From Tagaea sp965279565 (GTDB taxonomy: Bacteria; Pseudomonadota; Alphaproteobacteria; CACIAM-22H2): a stretch of DNA of 64,000 nt. The stretch is from assembly GCA_965279565.1 (NCBI GenBank), contig OZ257249.1, positions 2,170,001 through 2,234,000 on the forward strand. Reading direction: 5' to 3'. The notes beneath the pieces are model-generated. The model searched no databases and was not told the DNA's origin. It was given only the letters and a program-made list of their open reading frames with translations. The stretch's first letter is position 1; every line of letters begins with the position of its first letter. The translations under genes were made by a program, and so were the position numbers. Below, one piece after another: positions 1 through 8,346 of the stretch.

Positions 1-813
1 GATCCCGACACGGGCGAGCTCGTCTATGACGGCCTGAAGGTCGGCTCGCAGGACGGCCTGACGATGCGCGAGATGCGCCGCCACGTGCAGATGGTGTTCC
101 AGGATTCGTTCGCCTCGCTCAATCCGCGCCTGACGATTGTCGACTCGATCGCCTTCGGGCCGAAGGTGCACGGCCTTCCTTCCGGCGAGGCGACGGCGCG
201 CGCGCGCGACCTGCTCGCCCGGGTTGGCCTCGATCCAGCGCTGTTCGGGCGGCGCTATCCGCACGAGCTTTCGGGCGGCCAACGCCAGCGCGTGAACATC
301 GCGCGTGCCCTGGCCCTGCGGCCGCGCCTCGTCATCCTCGACGAGGCGGTCTCGGCGCTCGACAAGTCGGTCGAGGCGCAGGTGCTGAATCTCCTTCAGG
401 ACCTGAAGACCGAGTTCGGCCTCACCTATGTCTTCATCAGCCACGACCTCAACGTCGTGCGCTACATGTCGGATCGCGTGCTGGTCATGTATCTCGGCCG
501 GATCGTCGAGATCGGCCCGGTCGGCCCGATCTACGATTCCCCGCAGCATCCCTATACGCGCGCGCTGCTGTCGGCGATGCCGTCGATGGATCCCGACAAC
601 CGGACCCAGGAAGCGCCGATCACGGGCGACCCGCCCAATCCGATCAATCCGCCGCCCGGTTGCCGGTTCCACACGCGCTGCCCGTTCTCCGAAGACGTGT
701 GCAAGACGAAGGTTCCCGAACTCGCGCAGACGCGCATCGCGGCAGGCCATCTCGTCGCCTGCCACATGAGCGACGGCGCCTCCGGCCACTCGCGCGCGGG
801 GAAAGGCCTATGA
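1..813 (+). CDS. Peptide ABC transporter ATPase, DppF-type, 5' end cut by the window
   Basis: This is the C-terminal 270 residues of an oligopeptide/dipeptide importer ATPase; the reading frame is open from base 1, so the start and the Walker A loop lie outside the window. Visible parts are the Q-loop (MVFQD), the ABC signature LSGGQRQR near visible residue 90, the Walker B/D-loop region ILDEAVSALD, the switch histidine FISHD, and the Cys-rich C-terminal domain (GCRFHTRCPF and later Cys) typical of DppD/OppF proteins. The stop overlaps the start of the next ATPase (ATGA), so the two are translationally coupled. The order F-type before D-type is less common than D before F. The permease and binding-protein genes presumably lie upstream of the window. 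Confidence 0.93.
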   Translation, partial: DPDTGELVYDGLKVGSQDGLTMREMRRHVQMVFQDSFASLNPRLTIVDSIAFGPKVHGLPSGEATARARDLLARVGLDPALFGRRYPHELSGGQRQRVNIARALALRPRLVILDEAVSALDKSVEAQVLNLLQDLKTEFGLTYVFISHDLNVVRYMSDRVLVMYLGRIVEIGPVGPIYDSPQHPYTRALLSAMPSMDPDNRTQEAPITGDPPNPINPPPGCRFHTRCPFSEDVCKTKVPELAQTRIAAGHLVACHMSDGASGHSRAGKGL

Positions 814-1781
814 AGCCGCTCGTCAGCGTCGAGCAGCTCGGCGTCCTGTTCCGCTCGGCGGACCGCACGGTCCACGCTGTCAACGGCGTCGACCTGACGC
901 TCCAGCCCGGCGAAGTGCTCGGTCTGCTCGGCGAGTCCGGATCGGGGAAGTCGGTCACGCTCAAGGCGCTGCTGCGCCTTCTGCCCGAACGGAGGACGAC
1001 GCTGACCGGCAAGGTCACCGTCGCCGGGCACGACGTGCTGTCGCTCGACGAACGCGCACTGCGCCGGTATCGCGGCTCGGTCGTATCGATGATCTTCCAG
1101 GAGCCGATGCTGGCGTTCGATCCCGTCTTCACGATCGGCGACCAGATCGCCGAAGCGGTCATGCGGCACGAGAATGTCGGCCGCGAAGCGGGGCGGGCGC
1201 GCGCACTCGAGATGCTCGACCGCGTGCGCATCCCGTCGCCAAAGCGCCGGCTCGACGCCTATCCGCACGAGATGTCCGGCGGCATGCGCCAGCGCGCGAT
1301 GATCGCCCTTGCACTCGCCTGCAAGCCGCAGCTCCTGCTGGCCGACGAGCCGACGACGGCTCTCGATGCGACAGTCCAGATCCAGATCCTGCTGCTGCTG
1401 CGCGAGTTGCAGAAGGAATTCGGCATGGGCGTAATCTTCGTCACACATGACATCGGCGTCGCGGTCGAGGTTTCCGACCGGATGGCGGTCATGTACGCCG
1501 GACGGATCGTCGAGCGCGGTTCGGCGCGCGACCTGATCGGCCGCACGGCGCATCCCTATCCGCAGGGCCTGCTCGCTTCCACGGTGCACGGCGCCATGCG
1601 CGGCGCGCGGCTCGATGCCATCCCCGGCGCGCCGCCGGATCTTTCGACCGTCCCGGTCGGCTGCGCGTTCGCGCCCCGCTGCCGGCACGCCGAGACCGCC
1701 TGCCGGGCCCAGCGCCCGCCGCTGGTGCAGGTCGGTTCCGGGCATGAGGCGGAATGTCGCAGAGTCGGCGAACTGGGCTGA
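810..1781 (+). CDS. Peptide ABC transporter ATPase, DppD-type
   Basis: This is the second ATPase (323 aa) of a peptide/nickel importer, expected to pair with the DppF-type subunit encoded just upstream. It has Walker A GESGSGKS at residues 41-48, the signature MSGGMRQR near residue 155, Walker B LLLADEPTTALD near 174-185, and switch histidine VTHD. The C-terminal oligopeptide-transporter domain keeps the Cys pattern GCAFAPRC...C. The start ATG at 810 overlaps the preceding stop, and a longer upstream reading of the same frame would run through the neighbouring gene, so 810 is chosen. It is the last gene of its operon; a 107-bp gap separates it from the cytochrome gene. The substrate cannot be told from the ATPase alone. 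Confidence 0.93.
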   Translation: MKPLVSVEQLGVLFRSADRTVHAVNGVDLTLQPGEVLGLLGESGSGKSVTLKALLRLLPERRTTLTGKVTVAGHDVLSLDERALRRYRGSVVSMIFQEPMLAFDPVFTIGDQIAEAVMRHENVGREAGRARALEMLDRVRIPSPKRRLDAYPHEMSGGMRQRAMIALALACKPQLLLADEPTTALDATVQIQILLLLRELQKEFGMGVIFVTHDIGVAVEVSDRMAVMYAGRIVERGSARDLIGRTAHPYPQGLLASTVHGAMRGARLDAIPGAPPDLSTVPVGCAFAPRCRHAETACRAQRPPLVQVGSGHEAECRRVGELG

Positions 1782-1888
1782 ACGGGGCCTGCGGGCGCGG
1801 TGGCGGGGTTGATTTGTCGGATATCCCGGCCTAATTTCTGGCCGCAATCGAAACGCTTCGCCCGGACCCAACAGGGAGCATCCACGCC

Positions 1889-2269
1889 GTGACCCATCGC
1901 CTCGTTTTCGCCTCGGCTTTCCTTGCGATCGCGACCGTCGCTTCGCTGCCGGCCGGCGCGCAGGACGCCGCTGCGGGCGAAGGCGTGTTCAAGCGCGTCT
2001 GCTCGACCTGCCACAACGCGACGGCCGAAGGTCCGCGCAAGCTGGGCCCGACGATGCACGGCGTTGCCGGCCGCAAGGCCGCTTCGGTGGAGGGGTTCCG
2101 CTACTCGACGGCCAAGCGCGACGCGGACCTGACCTGGACGCCGGAAAAGCTCAACGCCTATCTCCTCAATCCGCGCGAATTCATGCCCGGAACGACGATG
2201 GCCTATGCCGGCCTGAAGAGCGACGCCGACCGCGCCAACGTGATCGCCTACCTGCAGACGCTGAAGTAA
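1889..2269 (+). CDS. Class I (c2-like) cytochrome c
   Basis: This encodes a small periplasmic electron carrier of 126 aa. Residues 1-24 form a Sec signal peptide ending in PAGAQ. The single heme site is C38-x2-C41-H42 (CSTCH), and Met104 in PGTTMAYAG is the likely sixth ligand, followed by the helix with IAYLQTLK that closes class I folds. The start is GTG at 1889 with a GGGAG ribosome site about ten bases upstream. It is transcribed alone and converges on the chemotaxis receptor; the TAA stop is inside a hairpin shared with that gene. The donor and acceptor partners are not visible nearby, although a P450 lies 10 kb away. Confidence 0.9.
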   Translation: MTHRLVFASAFLAIATVASLPAGAQDAAAGEGVFKRVCSTCHNATAEGPRKLGPTMHGVAGRKAASVEGFRYSTAKRDADLTWTPEKLNAYLLNPREFMPGTTMAYAGLKSDADRANVIAYLQTLK

Positions 2270-2280
2270 GGGTACTTCAG
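2261..2280. terminator. Bidirectional hairpin holding both stop codons
   Basis: CTGAAGTA, loop AGGG, TACTTCAG is a perfect 8-bp stem. It contains the TAA stop of the cytochrome gene and the TGA stop of the convergent chemotaxis receptor. There is no U-tract on either side, so it may act as an RNA-end stabiliser or as a Rho-assisted terminator rather than a classical intrinsic one. Confidence 0.5.
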
Positions 2281-4235
2281 GCGGCGCGGACCGCTTCGAG
2301 GAAAGAGCGGACGCGCTTGCCCAGTGCTTCGGCCTGTGCCGCGACCTGCGTGGACGCTTCGAGGACGCCGCCGGACGCCATTCCGGTCTCGTCCGATGCA
2401 TTGCGCACGCCGGCGATCGCCCGATTCGTTTCCTCCACGCCTGCGGCCGCCTGCTCGACATTGCGCCCGATCTCCTGCGTTGCGGCCGTCTGCTCCTCGA
2501 TCGCGGACGCCACGCTTGCGGTCATTTCCGAGATCCCGCGGATGGCGCTGCCGATCTCCGACATGGCGCCGACCACGCCCGACGTCCGCTCCTGGATCGC
2601 CGCTATCTGCGCGCCGATCTCCTCCGTCGCCTTGGCGGTCTGTGCGGCCAGCGCCTTCACTTCGTTCGCGACGACGGCGAAGCCGCGTCCGGCGTCGCCC
2701 GCGCGGGCGGCTTCGATCGTCGCGTTGAGCGCCAGCAGGTTCGTCTGCGAAGCGATCGAGTTGATGAGCTTGACGACATCGCCGATGCGCTGGGCGACCT
2801 CGTCCAGTTCGCGCACGCGACCTTCGCTGTCGGTGGCGAGCGTCGTCGTGCGCCCCGCACTTTCGCTGGACACCGCAACCTGACGCGAAATCTCGCGGAT
2901 CGAGGCTGTCAACTCGTCGGCCGCCGAAGCGACCGTCTGCACGTTCGTCGAGGCTTCGTTCGCACCTGCCGCGGCGTTGATCGACAGTTCGCGGGCCGTC
3001 GAGGAGATCTGCGTCAGGCTCCGGGCGGTCGCTTCCATCTCGCCGGCGGCACGCGCTGTCGAATCGAGGATGTCGCCCACACCCGCCTGGAACTCCGATG
3101 TCAGATCCGCGATGCGCTTCGCGCGTTCGACCTGCGCCTGCTGTGCCGCGGCCGACTCGGCCTCCAGCCGCCGCTGCGCGACCAGGTTGTCCCGGAAGAT
3201 CAGCAGGCTGCGACCCATCTCGGCGATCTCGTTGCGACCCTCGACCTCGACGGCGATGTCGGTCTCGCCCTGGCCGAGACGTTCCATCTGTCCGGTCAGG
3301 TTCCGGATCGGCCCGGCGATCGACCGGCCAATCAGCATGCTTGCGAGCGTCACGAGTGCGAGCGTGAGAGCGATCGTCACCCAGAGCAGCTTCGCGACGT
3401 TGTCGAGCTGCGTCTGGATCCGTTCACCTGCCGCCGTGGCCGCCGCGTTCTCGGCTTCGCGCAGCTTGGCGAGGACCGGATCGATCTGGGTCGCGGAACC
3501 CTCCAGTTCAGCGATCTTGACGTTGCGCTCGCCGATCGTGCTGACGAGCAGACCGAACGTGTCGGCATAGGAGTTGGCCAGTTCGACCAGCTCGGCGCGC
3601 CGCGCGTCCGGGAGCCGGGCGGCCGCGAGAAGGCCCTTCAGGCGTTCCATCTCCTTCGCATGCAGGTCGGCATTTGCCTTGGCTTCGCGGAGCTGGAAGT
3701 CTTTTTCATGACGGCGGAGCTGGAGGACAGAGACGACGACGGGATCGAGGCCGAGCTGGTTCAGGGCGCCCTCCGCCTCGCGGATGGCCCGGCGCATGTT
3801 GCCCTGCTGGCCTTCGTTCTCGTTGAGGCCGATTCGTCGCATGGTGGCGACGAGATCGTCGATGGACTTGCCGAATCCGCCCACGAGCTTTTCCAGTTCG
3901 GCGAAGTCGCCGGCAAGCTCGGCGTCGGCCCGCTCCATCAGGTCCAGCACCGCGTGACGCGCGCGCCGATTGGCTTCGGTGGCACGCCGCGCGATCGACA
4001 GGTCGCGGCGGATGATGAGGTCGCGCTGGTGCCGGCGGGCATCGGCGAGCGCATCGTCCAGCGCGGAAAAGATCGCCACCCGCTCGGCGGCCGTGGCACG
4101 TGCCGTCGCCGCTTCTCGGTTCACATGGCCTTCATATGCGATCGCTGCGGCGACGACCGCAAATCCGAAGGCGGAGATCGATGCGAGCAGGAACAGGTTC
4201 GTCCTGATCGGCAGGGCGGAAATTTTAAAGCGCAT
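2277..4235 (-). CDS. Methyl-accepting chemotaxis protein
   Basis: This is a transmembrane chemoreceptor of 652 aa. It has a membrane segment near residues 10-32, a periplasmic sensor of about 245 residues that is predicted helical, a second membrane segment near 281-300 (WVTIALTLALVTLASMLIG), a HAMP domain, and a cytoplasmic signalling hairpin. The hairpin tip near 496-530 carries the conserved NLLALNATIEAARAGDAGRG motif that binds CheW and CheA. An ATG at 4280 is possible, but the ATG at 4235 has a GGAG ribosome site and starts directly before the first membrane helix, so it is preferred. The last residues (FLEAVRAA) lack the NWETF methyltransferase-docking pentapeptide. It is a single gene; cheA and cheW lie 10 kb away. 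An inverted repeat sits 71 bases upstream of the start. Confidence 0.93.
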   Translation of the reverse strand: MRFKISALPIRTNLFLLASISAFGFAVVAAAIAYEGHVNREAATARATAAERVAIFSALDDALADARRHQRDLIIRRDLSIARRATEANRRARHAVLDLMERADAELAGDFAELEKLVGGFGKSIDDLVATMRRIGLNENEGQQGNMRRAIREAEGALNQLGLDPVVVSVLQLRRHEKDFQLREAKANADLHAKEMERLKGLLAAARLPDARRAELVELANSYADTFGLLVSTIGERNVKIAELEGSATQIDPVLAKLREAENAAATAAGERIQTQLDNVAKLLWVTIALTLALVTLASMLIGRSIAGPIRNLTGQMERLGQGETDIAVEVEGRNEIAEMGRSLLIFRDNLVAQRRLEAESAAAQQAQVERAKRIADLTSEFQAGVGDILDSTARAAGEMEATARSLTQISSTARELSINAAAGANEASTNVQTVASAADELTASIREISRQVAVSSESAGRTTTLATDSEGRVRELDEVAQRIGDVVKLINSIASQTNLLALNATIEAARAGDAGRGFAVVANEVKALAAQTAKATEEIGAQIAAIQERTSGVVGAMSEIGSAIRGISEMTASVASAIEEQTAATQEIGRNVEQAAAGVEETNRAIAGVRNASDETGMASGGVLEASTQVAAQAEALGKRVRSFLEAVRAA

Positions 4236-4305
4236 TGCACAAGCTCCGATGAAGCCGTGCGCGACCGTAAACCTCCGCAAGAAGTCTCGTCAAACGCAAG
4301 AAAAA

Positions 4306-4330
4306 TTTGTATTCACTTATGTAATACAAA
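4306..4330. promoter_or_regulatory. Inverted repeat upstream of the chemoreceptor gene
   Basis: TTTGTATT, nine-base spacer, AATACAAA is a perfect 8-bp inverted repeat in a locally AT-rich 189-bp gap between the chemoreceptor start and the dioxygenase stop. Its position 71 bases upstream of the receptor ATG fits an operator for a dimeric regulator, but no regulator can be named. It could also be a weak transcription-end structure for the dioxygenase gene. Confidence 0.35.
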
Positions 4331-4424
4331 CATAACTAGAGATGAATTCCATATCCCTTTTCAGTCAGACAGATCGTCACGGCATCGTGATCGATCCGAC
4401 TACAATTAATAAAATTCGGGCGAA

Positions 4425-5003
4425 CTACTGTTGTACGGCGTGATGCGGAACATCGATCAGCTTCCGCGTCCCGGCCGCAAGATCGTAGATGTGGAACGAG
4501 TTCATGTTCCGGCCGTAAAGATGCAGGCTGATGCACGCTTCGGATGTTCTGTCGACGCCGGTCATGTGGATATGATCGGGATTGGGAACGAAGCTGGTGA
4601 CCGCCCCGGGATTGAGAAGCACAACCCCGCCGCGACGAAGGACAATGCCTTCGTTGCTGCAGATCTCGCCGGTCGGACACATATATGCGCGCTCTTCGAG
4701 GAAGCCGCGCACGATGCCGACCACGCCCCAGCTTCCGTGATCGTGCACCGGGGTCCATTGTCCCGGCAGCCAGACGATCGCGAACAGCGACAGCGCCTCG
4801 TTGGGGCAGAAATAGATCGCGTTGCGCCGGTAGTGCGCCGGATCCGACACCAGATGCGCCGGTTCCAGAAACTCGTCGGCGCGGCCGGTGAGCTTCTGCA
4901 TGAGCGGCGCGATCGCGTCGACGCGCGAGGCGACATCCGCCTCGCGCGCCACGATCGCTTCGCAGTTTCCGATGAACTCGGACAGGACGGGATTGATCGC
5001 CAC
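4425..5003 (-). CDS. Cysteine dioxygenase-family thiol dioxygenase (cupin)
   Basis: This is a 192-aa mononuclear non-heme iron dioxygenase that oxidises a small thiol such as cysteine to its sulfinic acid. The cupin motif PVHDHGSWGVVG supplies His87 and His89, and His144 in NPDHIHMTG is the third ligand. Arg59/Arg60 in HYRRNAIY is the usual carboxylate-binding position, and Tyr163 in HLYGRN aligns with the active-site Tyr. The Cys that crosslinks to Tyr in animal enzymes is absent, as in most bacterial members. It lies 10 bases downstream of the peroxiredoxin gene on the same strand, so the two probably form an operon for thiol and peroxide handling. Cysteine versus 3-mercaptopropionate specificity is not decided by these motifs alone. 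Confidence 0.85.
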   Translation of the reverse strand: MAINPVLSEFIGNCEAIVAREADVASRVDAIAPLMQKLTGRADEFLEPAHLVSDPAHYRRNAIYFCPNEALSLFAIVWLPGQWTPVHDHGSWGVVGIVRGFLEERAYMCPTGEICSNEGIVLRRGGVVLLNPGAVTSFVPNPDHIHMTGVDRTSEACISLHLYGRNMNSFHIYDLAAGTRKLIDVPHHAVQQ

Positions 5004-5013
5004 GGCCGGCCGC

Positions 5014-5676
5014 TCAGCCCTTCGGCTGCGGCACGATCCGCAGATAGGGCTTGGGCGCCTTCCAGCCGTCCGGGTACTTCGCCTTGGCCATGTCGTCGGT
5101 GACCGAGCCGGCGATGATCACATCCTCGCCGCTCTTCCAGTTGACCGGCGTGGCGACCTGGTGCTTTGCGGTGAGCTGGATGGAATCGATCATCCGCAGC
5201 ACTTCGTCGAAGTTCCGCCCCGTCGTCATCGGATAGATCAGCATGGCCTTGATCTTCTTGTCCGGCCCGACGATGAAGACGGTGCGAACCGTCGCGTTGT
5301 CGGCGGCCGTGCGGCCGTCGGACGTGGAGCCTGCCGTATCGGGTAGCATGTCGTAGAGCTTGGCGACCTTCAGCTCCGGATCGCCGATCATCGGGTAGGT
5401 GACGGCGGCACCCTGCGTCTCCTCGATGTCTTTCGCCCATTTCGAATGATTGTCGACCGGATCGACGCTGAGGCCGATGATCTTGACGTTCCGCTTGTCG
5501 AATTCCGGCTTCATGCGGGCCATGTAGCCGAGCTCGGTCGTGCAGACCGGCGTGAAGTCCTTGGGATGCGAGAACAGGACGGCCCAGCCGTCGCCGATCC
5601 ATTTGTGGAATTCGATCGGGCCTTGCGTTGTCGTCGCCGTGAAATCCGGTGCTACCGAGTTGATTCTAAGCGTCAT
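5014..5676 (-). CDS. 1-Cys peroxiredoxin (Prx6 type)
   Basis: This 220-aa thiol peroxidase reduces hydrogen peroxide and organic peroxides. The peroxidatic site is Cys45 in DFTPVCTTELG, preceded by the SHPKD motif, and the long C-terminal domain (GEDVIIAGSVTD, then KPYLRIVPQPKG) is the hallmark of the Prx6 group. The ATG at 5676 has a strong GGGGAG ribosome site; an in-frame ATG 51 bases upstream gives an N-terminus foreign to the family, so it is not used. No clear resolving Cys is seen, consistent with a 1-Cys mechanism needing an outside reductant. It is followed after 10 bases by the thiol dioxygenase gene. Confidence 0.94.
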   Translation of the reverse strand: MTLRINSVAPDFTATTTQGPIEFHKWIGDGWAVLFSHPKDFTPVCTTELGYMARMKPEFDKRNVKIIGLSVDPVDNHSKWAKDIEETQGAAVTYPMIGDPELKVAKLYDMLPDTAGSTSDGRTAADNATVRTVFIVGPDKKIKAMLIYPMTTGRNFDEVLRMIDSIQLTAKHQVATPVNWKSGEDVIIAGSVTDDMAKAKYPDGWKAPKPYLRIVPQPKG

Positions 5677-5733
5677 TTCCAGCTCCCCTAAGCTGCGGCT
5701 CCATGCCGGCAGCACAACCTTAGCCAATCCGCA

Positions 5734-6498
5734 TTATTTGCGGAAGGGTGCGATCCGGACTCCGGCGGCGTCCAGCCGGCGACGGACGGCCCGCGCCATC
5801 GCGACGGCCCCGGGCGAATCGCCGTGGATGCAGACCGTGTCGATCGGCATCGGCAGGCGCTTGCCCGAGACGCTGACGATCGCGCGCTCCTGCACCATCT
5901 GGAGGACGCGGTCGGCGACCGTTTCCGGGTCGTGCAGGACGGCACCGGGCTTCTTGCGCGAAACGAGCGTGCCGTCGTCCTCGTAGGCCCGGTCGGCGAA
6001 GATCTCGCGGGCAAGCGGCAGGTTCGCGCTCTCGCCGGCGCGCTCCAGTTCGGTCAGGGGCAGCACGACGAAGGTCAGCGTCGGGTCGACCGCGCGCACG
6101 GCCCGGGCGAGCGCGGTCGCCATGCCCGCATCAAGCATCGCCATGTTGGACAGGGCGCCATGCGCCTTGACGTGCGTCACGCGATGCCCGGCCATCGTCG
6201 CGACGGCCTGGAGCGCGCCGATCTGGTAGGCGACGAGCGCTTCGATCTCGCGCGCGGATAGCCCCTGGATCTGCCGGCGGCCGAAGCCCTGCAGGTCGTG
6301 GAAACCCGGATGCGCGCCGATCGCGACACCCCGCGCCTTGGCGCTTTCCACGGTCTTCAGCATCGTGTCCGGATCACCGGCATGGAAGCCGCACGCGACG
6401 TTCGCGGTGGTCACCACGTCGAGCATTGCGGCATCGTCGCCCATGTTCCAGGCACCGAAGCTTTCGCCGAGATCGCTGTTGAGATCGACTGCGGTCAT
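5734..6498 (-). CDS. pxpA: 5-oxoprolinase subunit A (LamB/YcsF family)
   Basis: This 254-aa protein is the PxpA component of the bacterial ATP-dependent 5-oxoprolinase, which opens pyroglutamate to glutamate in the cytoplasm. The family start DLNSDLGESFG is followed by ANVACGFHAGDP, then GAHPGFHDLQGFGRR, and near the C-terminus IDTVCIHGDSPGA; these supply the metal-site residues of the family fold. It is last in the pxpB-pxpC-pxpA operon, 10 bases after pxpC, with a GAGGA ribosome site. A short hairpin (CCGCA, loop, TGCGG at 5729-5743) overlaps the TAA stop. Length and sequence are normal for the family. Confidence 0.95.
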   Translation of the reverse strand: MTAVDLNSDLGESFGAWNMGDDAAMLDVVTTANVACGFHAGDPDTMLKTVESAKARGVAIGAHPGFHDLQGFGRRQIQGLSAREIEALVAYQIGALQAVATMAGHRVTHVKAHGALSNMAMLDAGMATALARAVRAVDPTLTFVVLPLTELERAGESANLPLAREIFADRAYEDDGTLVSRKKPGAVLHDPETVADRVLQMVQERAIVSVSGKRLPMPIDTVCIHGDSPGAVAMARAVRRRLDAAGVRIAPFRK

Positions 6499-6508
6499 GC
6501 CGGCATCC

Positions 6509-7540
6509 TCACGAATGGGACCATGTATCGGTGTCGAGCGCGCTGACGGCGCCGCCCGCGAGATTGGCGGCGAGCAGCGCCTCGCTCGACGGTTCCGCAC
6601 CCCTGAGCGGTACCACCCGTGCGGCCAGCCCGTCGAGCGCCATCCGCCAGTCGCATGCGAGACGGCGTGCATTTTCGATACCGAGCGCTTCGAAGCGGAA
6701 GGGCCGGCCCGGCGGCATCTGCGCGAAACGGCCGAGATCGGCGGTGACGATGCCGGCGATCTTCGGATAGCCGCCGGTCGTGCCCCGGTCGGCCAGCAGG
6801 ACCAGTGGCTGGCCGTCGCCGGGAATCTGGATCTGGCCGTTGGCGATCCCGTCCGAAACGATGTTGTTCCCGCGTGCGGCCGAAATAGGCGGACCTTCGA
6901 GCCGGAAGCCCATCCGGTCGGAGGCGGAGGCCACGCGCCATTCGGCGGCGAGGAACGCCGCGATCTCGGCGGGCGAGAAATAGTCGTCCTGCGGCCCGAG
7001 CACGACGCGGATCGGGTCGGAATCGAAGGGGACGACGGGCAGCTGCAGTTCGCCGTGCCCCGGGCGCGCGGCGCCGACATCGAGCGCATCGCCCGCCGCC
7101 AGCGGGCGTGCGATCGGGCTGCCGAGCCCCGCGCGCGCGTGGACCGACATGCTGCCGAAAGACGGCGTGCCGGCAATCCCGCCTTCGACGGCGAGGTACG
7201 TGAACGTGCCGCCGCGCGCGGCGCGCAGCGACAGCGTTTCGTCCGGTTGAAGCACGAAGCTGCGCGCAAGCCGGACCGGCCGGTCGCCGACGGTCGCCGC
7301 GCGTTCTGCGCCGTAGAGTGCCGCGCGCACGGTGCCATTGCGCGCGGTGAAGCGGGCGGCGAGGGGGCCGATCTCGACGGCGGCCGCACCGGCGTTCTGT
7401 CCGACCAGCGCGTTGGCGGCCGCCAGCGCGTAGCGGTCCATCGCACCGGCCGACGACAATCCGTAGCGCAGCGCGCCGAAGCGGCCGGAATCCTGGACCG
7501 AAGTGGCCGGCCCGGCCTCGACGACCGAAAGCACGCTCAT
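6509..7540 (-). CDS. pxpC: 5-oxoprolinase subunit C (biotin-dependent carboxylase-like, KipA family)
   Basis: This 343-aa subunit of 5-oxoprolinase belongs to the allophanate hydrolase subunit 2/KipA family. The N-terminal SVVEAGPATSVQDSGRFG is diagnostic, followed by AMDRYALAAANALVG and later GDGQPLVLLADRGTTGGYPK. The chosen start at 7540 overlaps the pxpB stop (ATGA), so B and C are translationally coupled and probably form the B-C hetero-complex. An upstream in-frame reading exists but runs through pxpB and is rejected. The protein phosphorylates or activates oxoproline together with PxpB, while PxpA supplies the hydrolytic part. Confidence 0.95.
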   Translation of the reverse strand: MSVLSVVEAGPATSVQDSGRFGALRYGLSSAGAMDRYALAAANALVGQNAGAAAVEIGPLAARFTARNGTVRAALYGAERAATVGDRPVRLARSFVLQPDETLSLRAARGGTFTYLAVEGGIAGTPSFGSMSVHARAGLGSPIARPLAAGDALDVGAARPGHGELQLPVVPFDSDPIRVVLGPQDDYFSPAEIAAFLAAEWRVASASDRMGFRLEGPPISAARGNNIVSDGIANGQIQIPGDGQPLVLLADRGTTGGYPKIAGIVTADLGRFAQMPPGRPFRFEALGIENARRLACDWRMALDGLAARVVPLRGAEPSSEALLAANLAGGAVSALDTDTWSHS

Positions 7541-8265
7541 GCCGCGACCAGTTCGGCGACCGGATCGCCGCGTTCGGCCGCGCGTTCGAGCGGCGCCCAC
7601 TCGCGCGCCGGGACCTCGTGGAAGGTGACGCTGTCGCCCGTCTCCATCAGGAACATCGGGTCGCGCCCGGGATGGAAGTTGCGCATCGGCGTGCGCCCCA
7701 GCACGTGCCAGCCGCTGGGGCCGGCCAGGCACTGCACGCAGGCCTGCACGCCGCCGATCATGATGGCGCCGGGCGGCGTGACCGCGCGCGGCGCGTCGCG
7801 CCGCGGCGTGGCGATCGCCGGATCGAGCCCGCCCAGATACGCGAAGCCCGGCGTGAAGCCGATCATGTAGATGCGATAGTCGCCGCCCGCGTGCCGGTCG
7901 ACGAGTTCGCGCGTGGTGATCGAATGCCGGCGCGCGACCGCGTCGAGATCTATGCCGGCCTCGCCGCCATAGACGACCGGTACGCGCCAGCGCCGGCCGT
8001 TCGCCTGTTGCGGCGAAGCCGCCACGGCGATCGCGCGCAGCTTCGTCGCCAATTCCTCGAAACTGACGACGACGGGATCGTACTGGACGAAGAGCGAGCG
8101 GTAGGTGGGGGCGGTCTCGACGATCCCGGCGGGCTTGGCCCGCGTCACGGCCGCATCGAACCCCAGCACGCGCGCGTTGATCGCCGAATCGACCGTATCG
8201 CCGAATTCGACCGTCAATGCTGCGTCGCCGCAGGGCAGGATCCGGAACTTCGCGGGCAGGCTCAT
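7537..8265 (-). CDS. pxpB: 5-oxoprolinase subunit B (KipI family)
   Basis: This 242-aa protein is the PxpB/KipI subunit, homologous to allophanate hydrolase subunit 1. The family start RILPCGDAALTVEFGD is clear, as is the central GFTPGFAYLGGLDP motif and IGGVQACVQCLAGPSGW in the C-terminal half. It is the first gene of pxpBCA and overlaps pxpC by four bases. It is divergent from the HutD-like gene with an 81-bp gap that must hold both promoters. Pyroglutamate arises from glutamine, glutathione and peptide N-termini, which suits the peptide-transport genes in this window. Confidence 0.95.
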   Translation of the reverse strand: MSLPAKFRILPCGDAALTVEFGDTVDSAINARVLGFDAAVTRAKPAGIVETAPTYRSLFVQYDPVVVSFEELATKLRAIAVAASPQQANGRRWRVPVVYGGEAGIDLDAVARRHSITTRELVDRHAGGDYRIYMIGFTPGFAYLGGLDPAIATPRRDAPRAVTPPGAIMIGGVQACVQCLAGPSGWHVLGRTPMRNFHPGRDPMFLMETGDSVTFHEVPAREWAPLERAAERGDPVAELVAA

Positions 8266-8346
8266 GGCAGTGACCTAGAAGAACATTTCGGCGCGTTCGG
8301 GTCTACTGCTCGACGCCGGCGCGTCCCTGCGCCATTGTGGCCGGAG

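Noticed and set aside
4336..4758. 140-codon frame inside the dioxygenase gene
   Set aside because: Out of frame with the conserved cupin, no motif, no ribosome site.
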